NCBI GenBank assembly: GCA_937871145.1
Contig: CALMXN010000104.1
Location: 1 to 8,818, forward strand
Direction of reading: 5' to 3'
DNA from: an uncultured Clostridia bacterium
GTDB lineage: Bacteria > Bacillota > Clostridia > Oscillospirales > Ruminococcaceae
Length of the DNA: 8,818 bases
Part shown: piece after piece, positions 1 to 4,963 of the stretch
Position numbering within the stretch: position 1 is the first letter of the stretch
Layout of the letters: each line of letters opens with the position of its first letter
Made by a program: the position numbers and the translations under genes
The notes under the pieces: generated by a model
Databases searched by the model: none
Seen by the model: only the letters and a program-made list of their open reading frames with translations
What the model was told of the DNA's origin: nothing

Positions 1-18
1 GATGGTAAAGTGCAATGA
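1..18 (+). CDS. Possible 3' end of an upstream gene (partial)
   Basis: Frame 1 reads DGKVQ and then stops at TGA (16-18). This TGA overlaps the ATG of the permease (15-17) in an ATGA arrangement, which is a common form of translational coupling inside Firmicute operons. The other two forward frames are less likely: one has TAA at 6-8 and the other runs antiphase into the permease. Five codons say nothing about function. A second permease or other member of the same ABC operon is the natural guess. Confidence 0.4.
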   Translation, partial: DGKVQ

Positions 19-1151
19 AATACTTTGTAGAAAACAAGAAAAAAGCTATGGTAGTCATTATAACATTATTCTTTGCAGTATTCTGCATTTCATTTATCAC
101 AACAATAATAAACTCTATCTTTGCAAGTGCAAAGGATTCAAACATTGCGCCTCTGTCTAAATTTACTTTTGTTGACCCACCAAGAGGACAGACATTTATG
201 CCAAAAGATTCACTAGCCAAAATTAAAGAACACGATACAGTTGATAAAGTATATCCTGTTATGACAAATAATACATCAATAACAACTGTGTTTGGCAACA
301 CATCAGCACCTGTTATATATTCAACTAACGAATCTGATCTTAACGAAATATTTGATAGATGCAATCTTAAAATGAAAAAGGGAAGAATGCCGAAGACTGA
401 TTCATATGAAATTATCATGCATAGTTCAATGATGAAGAATAAGAAGCTTAAGGTCGGCGATAAGTTCGGTGATGAGGTTGATTCATCCGAATGGGTAACA
501 GGTACATACACAATAGTCGGCGAATTTGACGGCGATTCTGTTGTAGCGCTCGGAACAAAAAACTATTATCTTGCATCACTTGAAAAACAGGGCGTGGACA
601 TAAAGAACTCTACTGTTTCTGCTCTTGCATATCCTAAGAATAATGATATTGAAGCAATGAACAAGGACCTTGATTCTGTTGACAAGAAGACAGCTTTTAT
701 AACATCAAAATCAACAGTTCTTAAGCATCTCGATGAGCAGCTGGCAAGTATAAACAGCATAATGTCAATTATAATTTTTGTAGTAACATTTGGTATGGCA
801 GTATGCGTCGGAACTTTGATTTATAACTTTTATTCTGCAAGAAACAATGAATTCGGAATACTCTATGCAATAGGGTATAATAAAAAGAATGTAAAACGTA
901 TGATTTTTAAGGAGCTTATAATAATTTCAGTAATCGGCTGGGCAATAGGTTATATATTCTCATTCTTATGCTTCCTGCTTGTTGATAAATTATTGTTTGC
1001 ACCACTTGGGCAGAAGATGCTCTTCTTCACATGGTCAGGACTGATATATACATTTATTGTTCCAATTCTTGTATTCATATGTGCAGCATTCCCGATACTG
1101 CGAAGCCTTTCAAAGAAGGATCTTGTTACTATAATTGAAAGGAGAGGATAG
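15..1151 (+). CDS. ABC transporter permease, FtsX/MacB type
   Basis: Membrane subunit of a MacB/LolCE-like ABC system, 378 residues. The order is one N-terminal membrane helix (about 10-35), a large outside domain (about 36-245), and three C-terminal helices (about 249-271, 300-323, 341-362). This 1+3 layout with a big periplasmic-type domain is the family hallmark. The cytoplasmic stretch after the second helix contains EFGILYAIGY, the usual FtsX-family segment that contacts the ATPase. These transporters use ATP to drive shape changes outside the membrane (lipid, peptide or antibiotic export, or signalling) rather than classic import; the substrate cannot be read here. An in-frame TAA at 6-8 limits the start to ATG 15. 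There is no strong ribosome site before it, consistent with coupling to an upstream gene. The ATPase gene follows directly, 1 bp after the stop codon. Confidence 0.88.
   Translation: MKYFVENKKKAMVVIITLFFAVFCISFITTIINSIFASAKDSNIAPLSKFTFVDPPRGQTFMPKDSLAKIKEHDTVDKVYPVMTNNTSITTVFGNTSAPVIYSTNESDLNEIFDRCNLKMKKGRMPKTDSYEIIMHSSMMKNKKLKVGDKFGDEVDSSEWVTGTYTIVGEFDGDSVVALGTKNYYLASLEKQGVDIKNSTVSALAYPKNNDIEAMNKDLDSVDKKTAFITSKSTVLKHLDEQLASINSIMSIIIFVVTFGMAVCVGTLIYNFYSARNNEFGILYAIGYNKKNVKRMIFKELIIISVIGWAIGYIFSFLCFLLVDKLLFAPLGQKMLFFTWSGLIYTFIVPILVFICAAFPILRSLSKKDLVTIIERRG
1138..1144 (+). promoter_or_regulatory. Ribosome binding site of the ABC ATPase
   Basis: AAAGGAG lies 8 bases before ATG 1153. It decides the start: an in-frame TTG at 1135 would place the ribosome site inside the coding region. 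The site itself lies within the last codons of the permease, so translation of the two is probably linked. Confidence 0.75.
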
Positions 1152-1152
1152 T

Positions 1153-1803
1153 ATGCTGGAAGCAAAAAACGTCAATCTTGTTTATCCGGACGGTGACAAG
1201 GAAAAAGTAGTTCTCGATAATATAAGTCTTAAAATAAATGATGGCGAATCTGTTGTACTTGTAGGACCATCAGGTTCAGGAAAAAGCTCAATGATATATC
1301 TTCTGTCTGCTCTTAAAAAGCCGACAAGTGGCGACATTATCTTTGATAATAATATTATTTCTTCAAAGAAGGATACTTCAGGTGAAAGATATGATAGCTT
1401 TGGATTTATCTTTCAACAGCATTTTCTTATTCCATATCTTAGTGTTCTTGAAAATGTGCTTATTGCAATAAAAGACAGCGACACTATTGAAAAGTCAAAG
1501 GAAATGCTTAAAAAGCTTGGACTTGAAGAACATCTCAATAAAAAGCCACACCAGCTTTCTGGTGGTCAGCGTCAGAGAGTTGCAATAGCAAGAGCACTTG
1601 TTAAAAAGCCAAGAGTTCTGTTTGCTGATGAGCCGACAGCCTCACTTGACCATGATACTGCTGTTGAGGTTATGTCTTTGATAAGAGAAATGAAGGATAC
1701 CACGACGCTTATTATGGCAACTCACGATACAAGCTTGCTTGAAGAAAACGACAGAGTCATTGTTGTGAATCACCATAAGCTTGAAGAAAAAATAAAAGCA
1801 TAA
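1153..1803 (+). CDS. ABC transporter ATP-binding protein, MacB/LolD type
   Basis: Cytoplasmic ATPase of 216 residues that powers the preceding permease. All nucleotide-binding motifs are present and intact: Walker A GPSGSGKS (38-45), Q-loop at about Gln88, signature LSGGQ (135-139), Walker B ending in Asp159-Glu160, D-loop SLD (164-166) and H-loop His191. The GPSGSGKS start and the ADEPTASLD stretch are typical of the MacB/LolD/FtsE branch, which pairs with FtsX-fold permeases, in agreement with the neighbour. ATG 1153 is preferred because AAAGGAG sits 8 bases upstream. A strong terminator begins 5 bases after the stop, so this is the last gene of its operon. Confidence 0.92.
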   Translation: MLEAKNVNLVYPDGDKEKVVLDNISLKINDGESVVLVGPSGSGKSSMIYLLSALKKPTSGDIIFDNNIISSKKDTSGERYDSFGFIFQQHFLIPYLSVLENVLIAIKDSDTIEKSKEMLKKLGLEEHLNKKPHQLSGGQRQRVAIARALVKKPRVLFADEPTASLDHDTAVEVMSLIREMKDTTTLIMATHDTSLLEENDRVIVVNHHKLEEKIKA

Positions 1804-1807
1804 TAAT

Positions 1808-1837
1808 AAGTCTGCTCTAAATGAGCAGACTTTTTTT
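1808..1837 (+). terminator. Rho-independent terminator of the ABC operon
   Basis: Perfect 10-bp stem (1808-1817 with 1823-1832, core GTCTGCTC/GAGCAGAC), 5-base loop TAAAT, and a run of seven T (1831-1837). It isolates the ABC operon from sigK. Confidence 0.92.
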
Positions 1838-1865
1838 ACGCAAAACATATTCTTGAAGTAATATG

Positions 1866-1919
1866 TTGAAACAATACGATTCTTTTCAGTTATACTCAAA
1901 ACTTGTACATACATATAAA
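1866..1919 (+). promoter_or_regulatory. Candidate promoter region of the sigK-like gene
   Basis: Two overlapping readings are possible. A mother-cell SigE-like pair is TTATACT (1890-1896), 15 bases, then CATATAAA (1912-1919), close to the known KMATATT / CATACAnT pattern; CATACATA at 1908-1915 is a better -10 but badly spaced. A housekeeping reading is TTGAAA (1866-1871), 19 bases, then TATACT (1891-1896). SigE control would fit sigK biology, but this stretch is so AT-rich that chance matches are likely. Confidence 0.3.
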
Positions 1920-1937
1920 TATATATATCGTCTAAAA

Positions 1938-1946
1938 AAAGGAGGG
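1938..1946 (+). promoter_or_regulatory. Ribosome binding site of the sigK-like gene
   Basis: AAAGGAGGG is a near-perfect anti-16S match, with GGAGG ending 6 bases before ATG 1952. An in-frame GTG at 1946 overlaps this site and can be ruled out as the start. Confidence 0.85.
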
Positions 1947-1951
1947 TGTAT

Positions 1952-2656
1952 ATGTTTTCAAATCTTATAACCTTTGCACTGAACAATCTTCTGTATTTTG
2001 CACTGTATCTTGAAAGCAACGGCGTATTCCCGAAACCTTTGCCAGCAAAGGATGAGCTTGAGTATTTTGAAAAGATGGCAACAGGTGATTCAGATGCACG
2101 TAATAAGCTCATTGAACATAATCTGCGGCTTGTTGCACACATAATAAAAAAATATTATTCATATTCCAAGGAGCAGGATGACCTTATTTCAATCGGAACA
2201 ATCGGGCTTATCAAGGCTGTTTCCACTTTCGATTATTCAAAAGGAACACGCTTTGCAACCTATGCAAGTAAGTGTATTGAAAATGAAATCCTTATGTACT
2301 TTAGAAGTCTTAAAAAGAGTGCGGGGGAAATTCATTTTGAAGAATCCATTGACACCGATAAGGACGGCAATCAGCTCACTTTAATGGATATTGTAGCAGA
2401 TACAGGCTGTATGGTTGAACAGGTTGACCTAATTATTAAGTCCGAGCAGTTATATAAATTCATTGATGAATGCCTTGACGAAAGAGAAGCAAAGATTATA
2501 AAGCTCCGATATGGGCTTTATGGCTATCACCCTCTTACTCAAAGAGAAATTGCTGACAAGCTTAATATTTCACGCTCATATGTTTCGAGAATAGAAAAAA
2601 AGGCACTTTGTATGCTTAAGAAGAAATATGACAAGACTCCGCTTTTAAGAGGATAA
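1952..2656 (+). CDS. sigK: RNA polymerase sporulation sigma factor SigK
   Basis: Sigma-70 family protein of 234 residues that directs late mother-cell transcription (coat, maturation and lysis genes) in spore formers. Region 2 is seen as the EHNLRLVAHI start followed by DDLISIGTIGLIKA and ATYASKCIENEILMY (core binding and -10 recognition). Region 4 is the C-terminal helix-turn-helix ending in ISRSYVSRIEKKAL. This SRSYVSRIEK form and the N-terminal NGVFPKPL point to SigK rather than SigE or SigG. Residues 1-18 are hydrophobic and precede YLESNGVFPKPL, which lines up with YVKNNAFPQPL at the processed start of Bacillus subtilis SigK. A membrane-held pro-form cut by a SpoIVFB-like protease is therefore likely. 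The gene is continuous, with no skin-type insertion. No strong terminator separates it from the next small gene. Confidence 0.9.
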   Translation: MFSNLITFALNNLLYFALYLESNGVFPKPLPAKDELEYFEKMATGDSDARNKLIEHNLRLVAHIIKKYYSYSKEQDDLISIGTIGLIKAVSTFDYSKGTRFATYASKCIENEILMYFRSLKKSAGEIHFEESIDTDKDGNQLTLMDIVADTGCMVEQVDLIIKSEQLYKFIDECLDEREAKIIKLRYGLYGYHPLTQREIADKLNISRSYVSRIEKKALCMLKKKYDKTPLLRG

Positions 2657-2689
2657 TTTACCTTTGTGGAATAAAGGAATAAAAATGTG

Positions 2690-2718
2690 CAATACTTACA
2701 TTAGACATTACCATAATA
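2690..2718 (+). promoter_or_regulatory. Possible SigG-type (forespore) promoter
   Basis: CAATA (2690-2694), a 17-base spacer, then CATAATA (2712-2718). The known SigG pattern is GHATR, 17-18 bases, CATnMTA, so the -35 matches 4 of 5 and the -10 matches fully. It lies 23 bases before the small gene's ATG. A weak housekeeping alternative is TTACAT (2696-2701) with ATTAAT (2719-2724). Short AT-rich motifs occur by chance, so this is a lead only. Confidence 0.4.
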
Positions 2719-2741
2719 ATTAATATTTCAGGAGGTTTATA

Positions 2742-2852
2742 ATGTCAAAGGTAAGCAGAGATAAAAAGAAAGAAAACAAAAAGGGCAACAACAGTAAGGA
2801 TACCCCTCATAATACAAAGAAAGAATCTCTCGGTCCGAATACAGATAGATAA
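2742..2852 (+). CDS. Small lysine-rich hydrophilic protein, 36 aa
   Basis: An open frame of 36 codons starting MSKVSRDKKK and ending LGPNTDR. AGGAGG (2730-2735) lies 6 bases before the ATG, an excellent site and the main reason to believe the gene. It has 9 Lys, 2 Arg, 5 Asn and almost no hydrophobic residues (Val4, Leu30), so it should be soluble, disordered and basic (net charge about +6 before His). I do not recognise the family. Its size and composition recall the minor acid-soluble spore proteins of Bacilli, and its place just after sigK with a SigG-like promoter supports a spore role, but this is inference. A hairpin terminator begins 2 bases after the stop. Confidence 0.65.
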   Translation: MSKVSRDKKKENKKGNNSKDTPHNTKKESLGPNTDR

Positions 2853-2853
2853 T

Positions 2854-2885
2854 ATAAAAAGCATTCACAGATTTTGTGAATGCTT
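2854..2885. repeat. 32-bp hairpin repeat, copy 1
   Basis: Identical to 3394-3425 except for one loop base (A at 2871, G at 3411). Both copies are in the same orientation, 540 bp apart, and bracket the minus-strand membrane gene. The similarity stops at the edges of the 32-bp core. Confidence 0.9.
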
Positions 2886-2889
2886 TTTT
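2854..2889 (+). terminator. Bidirectional terminator between the small gene and the membrane gene
   Basis: GCATTCACA (2861-2869) pairs with TGTGAATGC (2875-2883). Flanking A5 (2856-2860) and T6 (2884-2889) runs give a U-tract on either strand. It follows the small gene by 2 bases and overlaps the stop codon of the converging minus-strand gene (2888-2890), so it can serve both. Confidence 0.88.
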
Positions 2890-3316
2890 ATAATTTATTT
2901 TGATTGCGTTTCTTTTTCCGTTTTAATAATCTATAAATACCCTTTATAGATATCACTATTATCCATATACCAAACTGAATGATTATGATTCCTATTGTAT
3001 GTATTAATATATGTAAAGGAACAATTTCACGACTATAACTTGTTGCCTCAAATAAACCCCACATACCTATTCCATAAGCTCCTTTAGGATGATATATAAA
3101 AATTAATATAGCATATGGTAAATTTCCCACAAACCAATAATGAAGCTTATCTGAAATAGTAAACATTCCAATGAAAAAGAAAACAAATACAGTCAGATAA
3201 AATAAATCTTCAGCCCAGAGCCAATATCTTTCTAAAAAATGAGCAATTACAATAAATAAAATTAAATACAGGCATATCATTGATATAATAACAATTCTAA
3301 ATTGATGTTTTTTCAT
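2888..3316 (-). CDS. Unknown four-helix membrane protein
   Basis: A 142-residue protein that I do not recognise. It has about four hydrophobic segments (about 8-28, 36-56, 64-78, 100-125) and a basic tail with RLLKRKKKRNQ, so the C-terminus is probably inside. No catalytic motif stands out; a small conserved-looking patch is HPKGAYGIGMWG (76-87). The start is supported by GGGAGGA (3324-3330), about 8 bases before the ATG, and by a strong promoter at 3344-3372. My hand count over 2881-3300 gives roughly 26% G+C, below the neighbouring genes. Together with the flanking hairpin repeats and the opposite orientation, this suggests an acquired gene. It appears to be transcribed alone. Confidence 0.75.
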   Translation of the reverse strand: MKKHQFRIVIISMICLYLILFIVIAHFLERYWLWAEDLFYLTVFVFFFIGMFTISDKLHYWFVGNLPYAILIFIYHPKGAYGIGMWGLFEATSYSREIVPLHILIHTIGIIIIQFGIWIIVISIKGIYRLLKRKKKRNQNKL

Positions 3317-3343
3317 ATTTATGTCCTCCCTGCGTATACAGGA

Positions 3344-3372
3344 ATTATAACATTAAAGTAATAATTTGGCAA
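3344..3372 (-). promoter_or_regulatory. SigA-type promoter of the membrane gene
   Basis: Read on the minus strand: TTGCCA (3372-3367), a 17-base spacer, then TATAAT (3349-3344), preceded by an extended -10 TGT. The -35 matches 5 of 6 and the -10 6 of 6. Transcription should start near 3337, just before the ribosome site. Confidence 0.8.
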
Positions 3373-3393
3373 TGCATCTTAATAATTACAATA

Positions 3394-3425
3394 ATAAAAA
3401 GCATTCACAGGTTTTGTGAATGCTT
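3394..3425. repeat. 32-bp hairpin repeat, copy 2
   Basis: Same hairpin as at 2854-2885 (stem 3401-3409 with 3415-3423), one loop mismatch, followed by ATTTTTT. Unlike copy 1 it follows no gene: it lies between two diverging promoters, upstream of both. A terminator role is therefore not obvious, beyond blocking antisense reading through the membrane gene. Confidence 0.88.
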
Positions 3426-3472
3426 ATTTTTTGCAGCTATATACGACATATTTCAACATAAAATAAAAATAA

Positions 3473-3501
3473 TTGCTGTCTATTTACATTTGTGGTATAA
3501 T
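3473..3501 (+). promoter_or_regulatory. Promoter of the pentapeptide-repeat gene
   Basis: TTGCTG (3473-3478, 3 of 6), a 17-base spacer, then a perfect TATAAT (3496-3501) with extended -10 TGG. Transcription should start near 3508, which excludes the in-frame ATGs at 3490 (within the spacer) and 3502 as starts. Confidence 0.72.
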
Positions 3502-3513
3502 ATGAAAAAATGC

Positions 3514-3521
3514 GGGGTGAT
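3514..3521 (+). promoter_or_regulatory. Ribosome binding site of the pentapeptide-repeat gene
   Basis: GGGGTGAT matches the GAGGTGAT part of the Shine-Dalgarno sequence with one G replacing A, which can still wobble-pair with U. It ends 4 bases before ATG 3526 and selects that start. Confidence 0.6.
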
Positions 3522-3525
3522 AATA

Positions 3526-4134
3526 ATGCTTATTAGTGGAATAACAGAATATCGTGACGATGATTTTACCGGCGAAGAATTTGACGGATTTATACTCAAT
3601 GAGCATACCTTCGAGAACTGCAAATTCAGATTTTCAAATTTTATCAATGCAAAGCTTAATGACTGTACATTCAGGAACTGCGATTTCTCCGGCTCAAGAT
3701 TCAGTGATGTGAGTGCGGTGAAATGTGAGATTTCAAACTGCAATCTTGAGAACTCAAGCTTTCTGTCATCTGTGTTTGAAAACTGCAAGGCAGTAGGTTC
3801 AAACTTTTCAAATTCAAAGTTCCTTTCCTTTGAAATAAAGGGCGGAAACTTTTCTTACACAACCTTTAACGGTTGTAATCTCAAGTGTATGTATCTTTCA
3901 AATATTACATTTTCAAATGCAATATTCAGCGAGTGTAATCTTCAGAAAGCAAAATTCCGTCATTCGGATTTACACCACGCAATATTCCTTAATGCAGATT
4001 TATCAGAAGCAGATCTGCGTGATGCAAGGGTTGATGGAGTAGATTTCAGAAATATAAATCTGAAAAAATGTATCGTAGATATATCACAGTCAATCTGCAT
4101 TGCTGAATCATTCGGCTGTGTTGTAACAGAATAG
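3526..4134 (+). CDS. Pentapeptide-repeat protein, Qnr-like
   Basis: A 202-residue protein built of five-residue repeats of the A(D/N)Lxx type, here mostly (S/N)xFxx and CxLxx, which fold as a right-handed four-sided beta helix. No signal peptide is seen, so it should be cytosolic. Several features recall the Qnr family (about 215 residues): an N-terminal DFTGEEF / HTFENCKF start, a central NCKAVGSNF that resembles HCRAQGADF of QnrB, and a C-terminal non-repeat cap (about 186-202, QSICIAESFGCVV) like QASLLMERLGIAV. Qnr proteins bind gyrase and topoisomerase IV as DNA mimics and protect them from quinolones. Chromosomal relatives often have no proven role, so resistance cannot be assumed. The protein is unusually rich in Cys and Phe. 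The stop lies 1 bp from that of the opposing gene. Confidence 0.85.
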   Translation: MLISGITEYRDDDFTGEEFDGFILNEHTFENCKFRFSNFINAKLNDCTFRNCDFSGSRFSDVSAVKCEISNCNLENSSFLSSVFENCKAVGSNFSNSKFLSFEIKGGNFSYTTFNGCNLKCMYLSNITFSNAIFSECNLQKAKFRHSDLHHAIFLNADLSEADLRDARVDGVDFRNINLKKCIVDISQSICIAESFGCVVTE

Positions 4135-4135
4135 T

Positions 4136-4807
4136 TTAATCAAGTTTTGCAAACTGATCAAAAAGAGCGTGATAATGCTTTGATACGATTTTATTCTTGT
4201 GGCATTTCCCAAAGTACCACATTTTAAACTTACAGCTGTCAGCAATCTGTGAAAATGCTGCATTGAGCTGATTTGTCTGAATAAGCTCATTATCGGCATC
4301 AAGAAAATCCTTGAGCAGTGATGGTGGCTCGTGAGTTATAATATAATCAACACTGCTGTCATTGTTTTTAAGATTCTTTAAAGCGTCAATAAGCTCCTCA
4401 TCAGTTGGAAGCTCCTGCTCCCAGAAGGTGTTATGTTCTTTTCTAATGTGACGGTCGGCACCCTGACCACCACCAAAAGCAAATATCTTCTTACCTTCAA
4501 TATCAAAGATACTTCCACGGACAAGCTGTCTTAAATTGCCGGAAATTGTTCTTACCTTTCCGCCGTTCCAATCTTCCTGTGGATAGTTGTATAATAAATC
4601 ATAGTTTTCGTGACAGCCCTCAACGAAGAGGATGTTATATTTCTTTTTACCAAGTTTTTTAAGAACTTTATTTTCCTTTTTTGTACCCGACCAAATAAAT
4701 CCGAAATCTCCGCAAACAATAAGATAATCATTCTTTTTTAATTTTTTAATTTTCTTGTCTTTAAAGCGGTTGATATCGCCGTGAAGGTCGCCAGTTACGT
4801 ATATCAT
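4136..4807 (-). CDS. Metallophosphoesterase with altered metal site
   Basis: Cytosolic calcineurin-like phosphoesterase of 223 residues; substrate unknown. The motifs appear in family order: GDLHGD (Asp7, His9), GDFG (Asp34), GCHEN (64-68), THEPP (His159) and FGKCH (199-203). In most relatives the third is GNHE and the last GHxH, so the Asn (here Cys65) and the first His (here Lys201) are replaced. Both are ligands of the second metal in two-metal enzymes, while those of the first (Asp7, His9, Asp34, His203) remain. It may bind one metal or use Cys. The start ATG (4807-4805) is chosen over one 10 codons upstream: AAGGAG lies 7 bases before it, the family begins at this point, and the upstream ATG overlaps a TATAAT (4841-4836) that is probably the gene's own -10. 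No good -35 is seen. Confidence 0.85.
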   Translation of the reverse strand: MIYVTGDLHGDINRFKDKKIKKLKKNDYLIVCGDFGFIWSGTKKENKVLKKLGKKKYNILFVEGCHENYDLLYNYPQEDWNGGKVRTISGNLRQLVRGSIFDIEGKKIFAFGGGQGADRHIRKEHNTFWEQELPTDEELIDALKNLKNNDSSVDYIITHEPPSLLKDFLDADNELIQTNQLNAAFSQIADSCKFKMWYFGKCHKNKIVSKHYHALFDQFAKLD

Positions 4808-4814
4808 AGTGTTT

Positions 4815-4820
4815 CTCCTT
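4815..4820 (-). promoter_or_regulatory. Ribosome binding site of the phosphoesterase gene
   Basis: AAGGAG on the minus strand, 7 bases before ATG 4807-4805. It supports the shorter start. Confidence 0.7.
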
Positions 4821-4884
4821 ATATAAAATGCAAACATTATATGCCGGAATTGTCTGTTTTTATATTTTTAGTTATTAATAACCT

Positions 4885-4913
4885 TTGCAAAGCAGTCAAT
4901 TATTTGGTATAAT
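4885..4913 (+). promoter_or_regulatory. Promoter of the carboxypeptidase gene
   Basis: TTGCAA (4885-4890, 4 of 6), a 17-base spacer, and a perfect TATAAT (4908-4913) with extended -10 TGG. A 12-base perfect palindrome, GTTATTAATAAC (4871-4882), sits just upstream of the -35. Confidence 0.75.
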
Positions 4914-4963
4914 TTAATTTGTGGTTTATAATTATAATAATACATAAATGAGGTTTTGTCCAT

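Noticed and set aside
1135..1152. TTG at 1135 as the ATPase start
   Set aside because: The AAAGGAG site at 1138-1144 lies inside it and is correctly placed for ATG 1153.
1642..2142. 166-codon minus-strand open frame across the ATPase end, terminator and sigK start
   Set aside because: It crosses a strong terminator and two confident genes; the middle is AT-rich and translates to low-complexity Tyr/Ile/Phe.
2661..2677. CCTTT...AAAGG hairpin after sigK as a terminator
   Set aside because: Only 5 bp of stem and no T-run follow; it is too weak to call.
2854..3425. The two hairpins as ends of an insertion sequence or a CRISPR repeat pair
   Set aside because: There is no transposase, the repeats are direct rather than inverted, and two copies 540 bp apart are not a spaced array.
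3490..3525. ATGs at 3490 and 3502 as pentapeptide-protein starts
   Set aside because: The first is in the promoter spacer and the second directly follows the -10 box, so both precede the expected transcript start; ATG 3526 has the ribosome site.
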